Source: Neisseria lactamica NS19 (lineage in GTDB: Bacteria > Pseudomonadota > Gammaproteobacteria > Burkholderiales > Neisseriaceae). Taken from it: 64,000 nt of DNA. Position 1 is the stretch's first letter. Each line of letters begins with the position of its first letter. Positions 43,177 to 50,128 of the stretch are shown here, piece after piece. The stretch spans positions 1 to 64,000 of the forward strand of contig AEPI01000024.1 of NCBI GenBank assembly GCA_000193795.2, given 5' to 3'. Under the pieces are notes generated by a model. The model searched no databases and was not told where the DNA came from. It was given only the letters and a program-made list of their open reading frames with translations. A program made the position numbers and the translations under genes.

Positions 43177-44289
43177 TCAGGCGGGACCCATGCCGTTGAA
43201 CACATCCCCGCGTTTGAGTCCTGCCGCGAAGTCGAGCATACGCTGCAAAGGCAGTTTGGCGGCTTCGCCCAGCTTCCTGTCCAACAGGATTTCGTTACGT
43301 CCGCTTGTCAGGGCGTATTGGATGCCGCCCAGCGAATTCATCGCCATCCACGGGCAGAACGCGCAGCTTTTGCAGCTTCCGCCGTTGCCCGCAGTCGGTG
43401 CGGCGATAAATTCTTTGTCGGGTGCCTGCTTTTGCATTTCGTGCAGGATGCCCAGATCGGTCGCCACGATGAATTTTTTTTCAGGACGCGATACGGCGGC
43501 TTTCAGCAGTTTGCTGGTCGAGCCGACCACGTCGCCCAATTCGATGACGCTTTGCGGCGATTCGGGATGAACCAGCACCACCGCGTCGGGATGTTCCGCC
43601 TTCAACGCCGCCAATTCCTGCCCTTTAAATTCGTTGTGGACGATGCACGAACCCTGCCACAGCAGCATATCCGCGCCCGTTTCGCGGCGGATGTAGTCGC
43701 CGAGGTGGCGGTCGGGTCCCCAAATCAACTTCTCGCCGCGCGATTTCAGATACGACACGATTTCCAACGCCACCGAAGACGTTACCACCCAGTCGGCACG
43801 CGCTTTCACGGCGGCGGAAGTGTTGGCGTACACCACCACCGTGCGGTCGGGGTGTTGGTCGCAAAACGCCGAAAACGCCTCTTCCGGGCAACCCAAATCC
43901 AAAGAACATTCTGCTTCCAAATCAGGCATCAGCACCGTTTTTTCAGGGCAGAGGATTTTCGCGCTCTCGCCCATGAATCGCACACCCGCCACCACCAGCG
44001 TACCGGCTTCATGTTCCGCGCCGAAGCGTGCCATCTCCAGCGAATCGCCCACGCATCCGCCCGTTTCCAAAGCCAAATCCTGAATCAGCGGATCGACGTA
44101 ATAATGCGCCACCAAGACCGCGTTTTTCTGCTTCAGCAAGGCCTTGATTTCGTTTTTCAGACGGCCTGCCGTTTCGCGGTCGGGCGTGTCGGCAACCTTC
44201 GCCCACGCCTGACGGATTTGGCAGGCGGAAGTCGGCGTTTGGATGAGGGGCATATCGTAGTCGAACGAGCGGCGGGCGGCGGTTTGCAT
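43177..44289 (-). CDS. nadA: Quinolinate synthase NadA
   Basis: The 370-residue enzyme has VLVAHYYVDPLIQDLA, GVRFMGESAKILCPEKTVLMPD, HPDRTVVVYANTSAAVKA, WGPDRHLGDYI, WQGSCIVHNEF and SCKSCAFCPWMAMNSLGGI, which hold the three cluster cysteines. It condenses iminoaspartate with dihydroxyacetone-P to quinolinate. I chose ATG 44289 with AAGGAA upstream. An in-frame upstream ATG inside a DUS (MPSE) is rejected. A palindrome centred at 44369 lies about 70 bases upstream and is probably the NrtR operator. This gene is not the meningococcal adhesin that shares the name nadA. Confidence 0.96.
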   Translation of the reverse strand: MQTAARRSFDYDMPLIQTPTSACQIRQAWAKVADTPDRETAGRLKNEIKALLKQKNAVLVAHYYVDPLIQDLALETGGCVGDSLEMARFGAEHEAGTLVVAGVRFMGESAKILCPEKTVLMPDLEAECSLDLGCPEEAFSAFCDQHPDRTVVVYANTSAAVKARADWVVTSSVALEIVSYLKSRGEKLIWGPDRHLGDYIRRETGADMLLWQGSCIVHNEFKGQELAALKAEHPDAVVLVHPESPQSVIELGDVVGSTSKLLKAAVSRPEKKFIVATDLGILHEMQKQAPDKEFIAAPTAGNGGSCKSCAFCPWMAMNSLGGIQYALTSGRNEILLDRKLGEAAKLPLQRMLDFAAGLKRGDVFNGMGPA

Positions 44290-44355
44290 GATGTTTCCTT
44301 GTAGCTGGTTTTCAGACGGCATAAAGGTTTGCCGTCTGTTTTTCAAACTGTTTTT

Positions 44356-44382
44356 ATATTATGCTCAACTTGAGTATAATAT
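44356..44382. promoter_or_regulatory. Candidate NrtR operator upstream of nadA
   Basis: The palindrome is 27 bp: left arm ATATTATGCTCAA, centre C, right arm TTGAGTATAATAT. Twelve of thirteen arm positions are complementary. It lies 67 bases before nadA and faces nrtR beyond a CREE. The AT-rich arms also contain a possible -10 (TATAAT at 44375-44380) on the + strand and TATTAT-type elements on the other. Confidence 0.7.
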
Positions 44383-44414
44383 GCAAGGTCGTCTGAAAAC
44401 AGGTTTGCGATACC

Positions 44415-44567
44415 GTAGTGGATTAACAAAAATCAGGACAAGGCGACGAAGCCGCAGACAGTACAAATAGTACGGAACCGATTCACTTGGTGCTTCAGCA
44501 CCCTAGAGAATCGTTCTCTTTGAGCTAAGGCGAGGCAACGCCGTACCGGTTTTTGTTAATCCACTAC
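44415..44567. repeat. Correia repeat enclosed element, long form
   Basis: The 153-bp element has ends GTAGTGGATTAACAAAAA and TTTTTGTTAATCCACTAC; the outermost TATA is changed to CGTA/TACG-type. The interior matches the copies at 12080 and 46730. It lies between the nadA operator and nrtR. Confidence 0.92.
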
Positions 44568-44643
44568 GCAAAACCGACCCGCTTCGTTCCGACAAACCGC
44601 TTTGGTTTACAATAAAGCCTTTCCCACCCGCAGAAAGCCGAGC

Positions 44644-45582
44644 ATGGACGCCTACCCCGAAGCCGAAGCCCTGCCGCAAAGCATCGTCGAGCTGGTTCCC
44701 GTATTGATTGCCGTTACCGACGGCGGCCTGCGGGTGTTGACCGTCGCCCAAGGCACGCTCCTGCCCAACGGTCCGCTCTCCCCCCTGCGCAATTCCCTGC
44801 AGGCAGGCGTGAAGCTGTGGGTCGCCAAGCAGACTTCGCAGCCTATGGGCTATGTGGAACAGCTTTACACCTTTGTCGATACCCACCGCCGCAACGAACA
44901 CGGCATGCCCGTCTTGTACGTCAGCTATTTGGGGCTGGTGCGCGAGGCAGCCGACAGCATCCTGCATCCCGACGCGAAATGGCAGGACTGCTACGGCTAT
45001 TTCCCGTGGGAAGACGTGCGCACCGACGGCGGGCGGCGCGATGCCGTCGTCAGCCGCCTGCGCATTTGGGCAAACTCGGCGGATACGGAGGAAGTGCGCC
45101 AAAAGCGGCTCAAGCGCATTCATTTGTGTTGGGGGGTCGAACCGGAAAACTGGTCGGAAGAATACGTTTTGCAACGCTATGAAATGCTGTATGAAAGCGG
45201 TCTGATAGCGGAAGCCGCCGAGCCGCAGGCAAACTTCGACTTCGCGCTCACGGGGCAGCCTATGCGCCACGATCACCGCCGCGTGCTGGCAACCGCCCTG
45301 TCCCGCCTGCGCGCCAAAATCAAATACCGTCCCGTGATTTTCGAACTGATGCCGCCCGAATTCACGCTGCTGCAACTGCAAAACAGCGTCGAAGCCATCA
45401 GCGGCAGATTGCTGCACAAGCAAAACTTCCGCCGCCAGATTCAGCAGCAAAACCTCATCGAGCCGTCGGATACCGGTGTATCGGGCAGCAAAGGCCGTCC
45501 CGCGCAGCTTTACCGCTTCCGCGACGACGTCCTGCCCGACAGGCTGATTTCGGACATCGGACTGCCGTTGGGCAGCCGTTAG
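44644..45582 (+). CDS. nrtR: NrtR-type Nudix-related regulator of NAD synthesis
   Basis: The product is 312 residues. The N-terminal half is a Nudix-like fold with degenerate active site (VPVLIAVTDGGLRVLTV ... SLQAGVKLWVAKQTSQPMGYVEQLYTF), and the C-terminal half is the winged helix of NrtR (FTLLQLQNSVEAISGRLLHKQNFRRQI ... GRPAQLYRF). NrtR proteins repress NAD genes and respond to ADP-ribose. It sits between nadA-nadB and nadC, and 76 bases before nadC. ATG 44644 is chosen because family alignment begins near PQSIVELVPV. Confidence 0.9.
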   Translation: MDAYPEAEALPQSIVELVPVLIAVTDGGLRVLTVAQGTLLPNGPLSPLRNSLQAGVKLWVAKQTSQPMGYVEQLYTFVDTHRRNEHGMPVLYVSYLGLVREAADSILHPDAKWQDCYGYFPWEDVRTDGGRRDAVVSRLRIWANSADTEEVRQKRLKRIHLCWGVEPENWSEEYVLQRYEMLYESGLIAEAAEPQANFDFALTGQPMRHDHRRVLATALSRLRAKIKYRPVIFELMPPEFTLLQLQNSVEAISGRLLHKQNFRRQIQQQNLIEPSDTGVSGSKGRPAQLYRFRDDVLPDRLISDIGLPLGSR

Positions 45583-45657
45583 CCCGTTTTCAGACGACCT
45601 CAAATCAAGTTTTGCCCCATCGGTGCAACATCAATCTTTTTCAACAAAGGAAACCCC

Positions 45658-46539
45658 ATGCCGTCTGAAAATACCCTCTTTCCCCTGCCCGACACCCTGT
45701 TGCGCCCCATGGTAGAACAAGCCTTGAGCGAAGATTTGGGCAGACGCGGCGACATTACGTCCGCCGCCGTCATCGCGCCCGACAAAACCGCCAAACTCTT
45801 CCTTGTCAGCCGTGAAGACGGCGTTATCGCCGGTATGGACTTGGCGCGTATCGCCTTTCAGACGATGGATCCGTCCGTCCGCTTCCAAGCCGAAATCCAA
45901 GACGGGCAAGCCGTCCGCACAGGTCAGACGCTGGCCGCCGTCGAAGGCAACGCCCGCGCGCTGCTTGCCGCCGAACGCACCGCGCTCAACTACCTTACGC
46001 ACTTAAGCGGCATCGCCACCGCCACCGCGCGTGCCGTTGCCGAAGTTGCCGAATACGGTACAGACATCGTGTGCAGCCGCAAAACCATCCCCCTGCTGCG
46101 CGTCCTGCAAAAATACGCCGTCAGGGCGGGCGGCGGCGTGAACCACCGCATGGGTTTGGACGATGCCGTACTCATCAAAGACAACCACCTCGCCTATTGC
46201 GACAACATTGCCCAAGCCGTGCAGCAGGCAAAACAGGCGGTCGGACCGTTGACCTGCGTGGAAATCGAAGTGGACACGTTGGCACAACTGGACGAAGCCA
46301 TCGCAGCGGGCGCGGAACGGATTTTGCTGGATAACATGGACGACGAAACCCTGAAAGAAGCGGCAAACCGCTGCCACACGCAAACCGCCCATCCCCACAC
46401 CGTCTATTGCGAAGCATCGGGCGGCATCGGCTTCGACCGACTGAAGCGCGTAGCGCAAACCGGCGTGGACGGCATCGCCCTCGGCTATCTGACCCACAGC
46501 AGCCGCTCGTTGGACATAGGTTTGGATTTTGTGGCGTAA
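45658..46539 (+). CDS. nadC: Nicotinate-nucleotide pyrophosphorylase (carboxylating)
   Basis: The 293-residue phosphoribosyltransferase has EDLGRRGDITSAAV, ERTALNYLTHLSGIAT, VCSRKTIPLLRVLQKYAVRAGGGVNHRMGLDDAVLIKDNH, VEIEVDTLAQL, ILLDNM and EASGGIGFDRL. It converts quinolinate and PRPP to nicotinate mononucleotide. The start codon ATG 45658 is the first three bases of a DUS (ATGCCGTCTGAA, giving MPSE), with AAAGGAAA upstream. CSRKTIP differs slightly from the common CTRKTxP. Confidence 0.96.
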   Translation: MPSENTLFPLPDTLLRPMVEQALSEDLGRRGDITSAAVIAPDKTAKLFLVSREDGVIAGMDLARIAFQTMDPSVRFQAEIQDGQAVRTGQTLAAVEGNARALLAAERTALNYLTHLSGIATATARAVAEVAEYGTDIVCSRKTIPLLRVLQKYAVRAGGGVNHRMGLDDAVLIKDNHLAYCDNIAQAVQQAKQAVGPLTCVEIEVDTLAQLDEAIAAGAERILLDNMDDETLKEAANRCHTQTAHPHTVYCEASGGIGFDRLKRVAQTGVDGIALGYLTHSSRSLDIGLDFVA

Positions 46540-46618
46540 GTTTTAGGGTGCGGGCGGCTGTCTGATATGTCAGGTAAAGAACCGCTTAACCGTAACCGGT
46601 TATTGCCTCAGGGAGGGA

Positions 46619-46647
46619 ATGCCGTCTGAAAGATTCTTCAGACGGCA
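46619..46647. terminator. Inverted DUS pair after nadC
   Basis: DUS, 5-nt loop and inverse, then TTTT; 79 bases past the stop. Confidence 0.85.
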
Positions 46648-46729
46648 TTTTTCGTGAAGGTCGTGATGCTTTAGAAAAAACAGCATTTCGGGCAGGCTTG
46701 ATTTAGGCATTTCGGCATTGGAACCATTT

Positions 46730-46884
46730 TATAGTGGATTAACAAAAACCGGTACGGCGTTGCTTCGCCTTAGCTCAAAGAGAACGATTCTCTAAGGTGC
46801 TGAAGCACCAAGTGAATCGGTTCCGTACTATTTGTACTGTCTGCGGCTTCGTCGCCTTGTCCTGATTTTTGTTAATCCACTATA
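46730..46884. repeat. Correia repeat enclosed element, long form
   Basis: The 155-bp element is bounded by TATAGTGGATTAACAAAAA and its inverse. Its core is in the opposite orientation to the copies at 12080 and 44415 (CGTTGCTTCGCCTTAGCTC ... CTGCGGCTTCGTCGCC). Confidence 0.93.
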
Positions 46885-46921
46885 TGAACGGTAGCCGAAA
46901 GATACGGCATTAACGGAGCGG

Positions 46922-47180
46922 TCAGCCGGCACACCTATCCAATGCATCCATATCTGCCCATACCGCCACCGCGTCTTTCACTGCTGCCGGTAACGCTAAA
47001 GCCATATCGGCCTGTATCCGGTTTTCCTCGTCGAGGATGCGGTGCATCGTCAGGAAGGCACGACCGATACGAACCTTGCCCGTATCGTCGGAGGCGATGA
47101 TGAAATGCAAATGCCGAACCGGATGCCGGCGTTGGACAGCCTGTCGCGCAGAACGGCCCGGATTCACGGAAAATATCCAT
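46922..47180 (-). pseudogene. Degraded small gene of unknown function
   Basis: The C-terminal part is a plausible protein (HLHFIIASDDTGKVRIGRAF, then LTMHRILDEENRIQADMALALPA and a stop at 46922). The part before it fits a different frame (VLRDRLSNAGIR), and the first ATG (47180, MDIFRESG) is in a third. This suggests one gene with two frameshifts. No family is recognised. Alternatively the 82-residue frame from GTG 47167 may be translated alone. Confidence 0.4.
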
Positions 47181-47429
47181 AATGGTTTTCTTAAAAAATA
47201 CGGATGATTCCGTTCGGCGGCAGGGCGGGGGAAAGGGAGGAAGTTTTATGCCGTCTGAAAGCCCGCCTTTACGCTTGTTTGCAAAAAAAGTGGGAAAAGG
47301 AACATACAATCCTGTACAATCATCCATAAATAATTGATTTATAATACAATTTATAAAGATAATCACAATCATCCATATCTGCCGCCCGTCAATCCGTTTG
47401 GCCGGGCGGCAAAGGTTTTAGGAATACCG
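47181..47429. other. Intergenic region before the ArsR-type regulator
   Basis: It contains one single DUS (47249-47260) and a very AT-rich stretch (about 47325-47370) with repeated TTATAA/TTTATAA elements, which may hold the promoter or operator of the regulator. Confidence 0.4.
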
Positions 47430-47711
47430 ATGAACACAATACCGCTCCACACCATACTCAAACTTATGGCGCATCCCGAACGTATGGCGATACTGATCCA
47501 ACTGTTGGACAGCGAACGCAATATCGCCGAACTGGCAAAATCCTTATCCCTGCCGGCCACCGCCGTTTCCGGCCATTTGAACCGCCTGAGGGCGGGCGGG
47601 TTGGTGGACTTTACGCGTTACCACCGCATTATCGAATACCGCCTGGTTTCCGACGAGGCGGCAACGATTTTGCGGACAATCCGCGATTTGGAAAACAAAC
47701 GCGCGGCATAG
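47430..47711 (+). CDS. ArsR-family winged-helix regulator
   Basis: The product is 93 residues: LKLMAHPERMAILIQLLDSERNIAELAKSLSLPATAVSGHLNRLRAGGLVDFTRYHRIIEYRLVSDEA. The helix-turn-helix (SLPATAVSGHLNRLRAGGLV) is typical of ArsR/SmtB. No clear metal-binding cysteine motif is seen, so the signal is unknown. ATG 47430 has AGGAA upstream. The exonuclease gene follows after 56 bases. Confidence 0.88.
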   Translation: MNTIPLHTILKLMAHPERMAILIQLLDSERNIAELAKSLSLPATAVSGHLNRLRAGGLVDFTRYHRIIEYRLVSDEAATILRTIRDLENKRAA

Positions 47712-47767
47712 TGTTAGAATCCTTTCCTTTTTTCCGCCCCGTGTCGGGCGGCATTTTCAGGAACTTT

Positions 47768-48538
47768 ATGAAAATTACCACTTGGAATGTCAATTCGCTC
47801 AATGTACGTCTGCCGCAGGTTCAGAACCTGCTTGCCGATAATCCGCCGGATGTCCTTGTTTTACAGGAACTCAAACTCGATCAGGACAAGTTTCCCGCAG
47901 CCGCCTTGCAGATGATGGGCTGGCACTGTGTTTGGAGCGGGCAGAAAACCTATAACGGCGTGGCGATAATCAGCCGCAGCGCGCCGGAAGACGTGCATTT
48001 CGGGCTGCCTGCCCTGCCGGACGATCCGCAACGGCGCGTGATTGCGGCGACTGTCGGCGGCGTGCGCGTCATCAATGTCTATTGCGTCAACGGCGAGGCT
48101 TTGGACAGCCCCAAATTCAAATATAAAGAACAATGGTTTGCCGCGTTAACCGAATTTGTTCGCGACGAAATGACCCGCCACGGCAAACTGGTGCTGCTGG
48201 GCGATTTCAATATCGCGCCTGCCGATGCGGACTGTTACGACCCTGAAAAATGGCACGAAAAAATCCACTGTTCGTCCGTCGAACGGCAGTGGTTTCAAAA
48301 CCTGCTGGATTTGGGACTGACCGACAGTTTGCGCCAAGTCCATCCCGAAGGTGCGTTTTACACATGGTTCGACTATCGCGGCGCGATGTTCCAACGCAAA
48401 CTGGGCCTGCGTATCGATCATATATTGGTGTCTCCCGCGATGGCGGCCGTTTTAAAGGATGTCCGTGTCGATTTGGAGACGCGAGCGCTAGAGCGTCCGA
48501 GCGACCACGCGCCCGTGGCGGCGGAATTCGATTTGTAA
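47768..48538 (+). CDS. ExoIII-type 3'-phosphodiesterase, NExo subtype
   Basis: The 256-residue enzyme of the ExoIII/AP endonuclease family has WNVNSLNVRLPQV, LVLQELKLDQDKFP with the metal Glu34, NVYCVNGE, LLGDFNIAPADAD, LGLRIDHIL and the catalytic SDHAPV. Residue 167 is His (KWHEKIH), the feature reported to make neisserial NExo a 3'-phosphodiesterase with little AP endonuclease activity, unlike its paralogue NApe. It cleans 3' ends in base excision repair. Confidence 0.93.
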   Translation: MKITTWNVNSLNVRLPQVQNLLADNPPDVLVLQELKLDQDKFPAAALQMMGWHCVWSGQKTYNGVAIISRSAPEDVHFGLPALPDDPQRRVIAATVGGVRVINVYCVNGEALDSPKFKYKEQWFAALTEFVRDEMTRHGKLVLLGDFNIAPADADCYDPEKWHEKIHCSSVERQWFQNLLDLGLTDSLRQVHPEGAFYTWFDYRGAMFQRKLGLRIDHILVSPAMAAVLKDVRVDLETRALERPSDHAPVAAEFDL

Positions 48539-48552
48539 TTCGGGAAAGACAA

Positions 48553-48588
48553 ATGCCGTCTGAAACTTCGCAGGGTTTCAGACGGCAT
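48553..48588. terminator. Inverted DUS pair after the exonuclease gene
   Basis: DUS and inverse, 12-nt loop, then TTTT. Confidence 0.85.
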
Positions 48589-48767
48589 TTTGATGGAATA
48601 TCCTTTTAAACTATGAGCTTGCAGAGAGTATCGCCGGTATGGCGGTAACGCTTGCAAGGTTGGGCTCATTTGCACGCCATCGGCTGCAATCTGCGGTTTC
48701 CCGGCAAACGGCGAGACGTTATCCATAGAATTACAGTCGGGGTACGGCTGCACTTGCGAATACGGAA

Positions 48768-48796
48768 ATGCCGTCTGAAAAGCATTCAGACGGCAT
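48768..48796. terminator. Inverted DUS pair after the OmpA-like lipoprotein gene
   Basis: DUS, 5-nt loop and inverse, 17 bases beyond the minus-strand stop. Confidence 0.85.
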
Positions 48797-48813
48797 TGGT
48801 GTTGCAGGGCGCG

Positions 48814-49491
48814 TTACATGTGCCGTGCGGCGTTGACGGCGCGTTGGTCGGGGTTGATGAGGATTTCGACGCGGCGGTTTTGCGCGCGGCCTTCAGCCGT
48901 AGCGTTGGACGCGGCCGGCATATGCGAACCGTAGCCGTAAACCGTCAGGCGCGAAGCCGCCACGCCGCGCGTCTGCAGATAGTAGGCAACCGCTTGGGCG
49001 CGGTGTTGCGAAAGCGGATTGTTGACGGCATCGGAACCCGTGTTGTCGGTGTGGCCGTTGATGGTCAGCGTGGTATCCGGATATTGCACCAGCGTTTGTG
49101 CGGCAGTATTCAGCGCAAATTGCGCATTGTCGCTTAAAACCGCGCTGCCGGTGGCAAAGGTAACGTTTTCGGGCATTACCAGTTTAATCTGGTTGCCTTG
49201 GCGTTGGATTTCGATTTGCGTGCCGGCGAGGTTTTGGCGCAAACGCTGCTCTTGGTAGTCCATATAGCCGCCCACGCCCGCGCCGATTGCGCCGCAGACG
49301 AGTGCAGAGTTGCGTGCGCCTTTGCCGCCGTGTGTCAGCGCGCCCATGATGCCGCACACTGCCGCGCCGCCCAAACCGTACATGGCGGATTTGCTTGGAG
49401 ACTGCTGTCCGGTTACGGGGTCGGCAACGCAGCCGGAAAGCGCGAGAGCGGATGCGGTCAGCACGACGGTAAAGGGTTTGAAGAAAGTCAT
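48814..49491 (-). CDS. OmpA-family lipoprotein
   Basis: The product is 225 residues. A lipoprotein signal peptide with lipobox LALSGC is followed by a glycine-rich segment (YGLGGAAVCGIMGALTHGGKGARNSALVCGAIGAGVGGYMDY) like the glycine-zipper of YiaD-type proteins. The C-terminal OmpA peptidoglycan-binding domain has LTINGHTDNTGSDAVNNPLSQHRAQAV and AEGRAQNRRVEI. It should link the outer membrane to murein. ATG 49491 has AAAGGAAA upstream. Confidence 0.92.
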   Translation of the reverse strand: MTFFKPFTVVLTASALALSGCVADPVTGQQSPSKSAMYGLGGAAVCGIMGALTHGGKGARNSALVCGAIGAGVGGYMDYQEQRLRQNLAGTQIEIQRQGNQIKLVMPENVTFATGSAVLSDNAQFALNTAAQTLVQYPDTTLTINGHTDNTGSDAVNNPLSQHRAQAVAYYLQTRGVAASRLTVYGYGSHMPAASNATAEGRAQNRRVEILINPDQRAVNAARHM

Positions 49492-49600
49492 GGCGTTTCC
49501 TTTCGTGCATATGTCAAACCTTAAAACTATAAACAATCGTGCCGTCTGAAAAAGTAGAATTAACCTGAAATTACCCGATTTTTCCCGAAACAACGCGGGC

Positions 49601-50057
49601 TTATCGTGATTTGCGCCGAAACCGCAGCCACATCCGCAAAAAACGTACCTTCACATCGTAGCCGACCGAACCTGCACCCGGTATCAGCAATACCGCCGAA
49701 ACGGGCAGGGCGAAATGGTGTCCGATTTTATGGCAGCCCCACGAGCCGATGATGCCGCCGAGCAGCCACATTTTCGGTTTGTTGACATGCACGTGCGGCA
49801 GGCGCGGATGGTGGGTTTGGGAATAGTACGGCGCGCGCGAGATTTCGATGCCCAAGTCGGTTGCCGTGCCGGGTCATGTGCGTCGAACGGATCGCACCTC
49901 CCGACAGAAGCGTCATCCCCGTGTTGTACATACCCATGATGAAACGGAGCAGAAACAGCGCGAGCGAAGGGAAAACCGGCCCGCTGCCGCCGATGTCCCA
50001 TTGCGGCGCGGGAATGACGGTTCGAGTATGCTCCGCGCCTGCAAACGGCAAGCGCAT
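49601..50057 (-). pseudogene. Unknown membrane-associated protein gene, frameshifted
   Basis: From ATG 50057 the frame reads MRLPFAGAEHTRTVIPAPQW, a hydrophobic GPVFPSLALFLLRFIMGMYN, and RSTHMTRHG. Near 49861 the sense leaves this frame, and the next frame continues LGIEISRAPYYSQTHHPRLPHVHVNKPKMW, WGCHKIGHHFALPVSAVLLI and a basic end. Removing one base at the AA of the coding strand (49861-49862) joins them into about 152 residues. I recognise no family. It follows putA and a DUS terminator. Confidence 0.6.
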
Positions 50058-50063
50058 CAAAAA

Positions 50064-50092
50064 ATGCCGTCTGAAAGGTTTTCAGACGGCAT
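50064..50092. terminator. Inverted DUS pair after putA
   Basis: DUS, 5-nt loop and inverse, 37 bases beyond the putA stop and just before the frameshifted unknown gene. Confidence 0.85.
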
Positions 50093-50128
50093 TTGTTTAC
50101 GGGCCGCGCCCGGGCGGTTTTGGCAAAA

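Noticed and set aside
44290..44346. Upstream start for nadA inside a DUS (MPSENQ...)
   Set aside because: The ATG at 44289 has AAGGAA at proper spacing and fits the family start.
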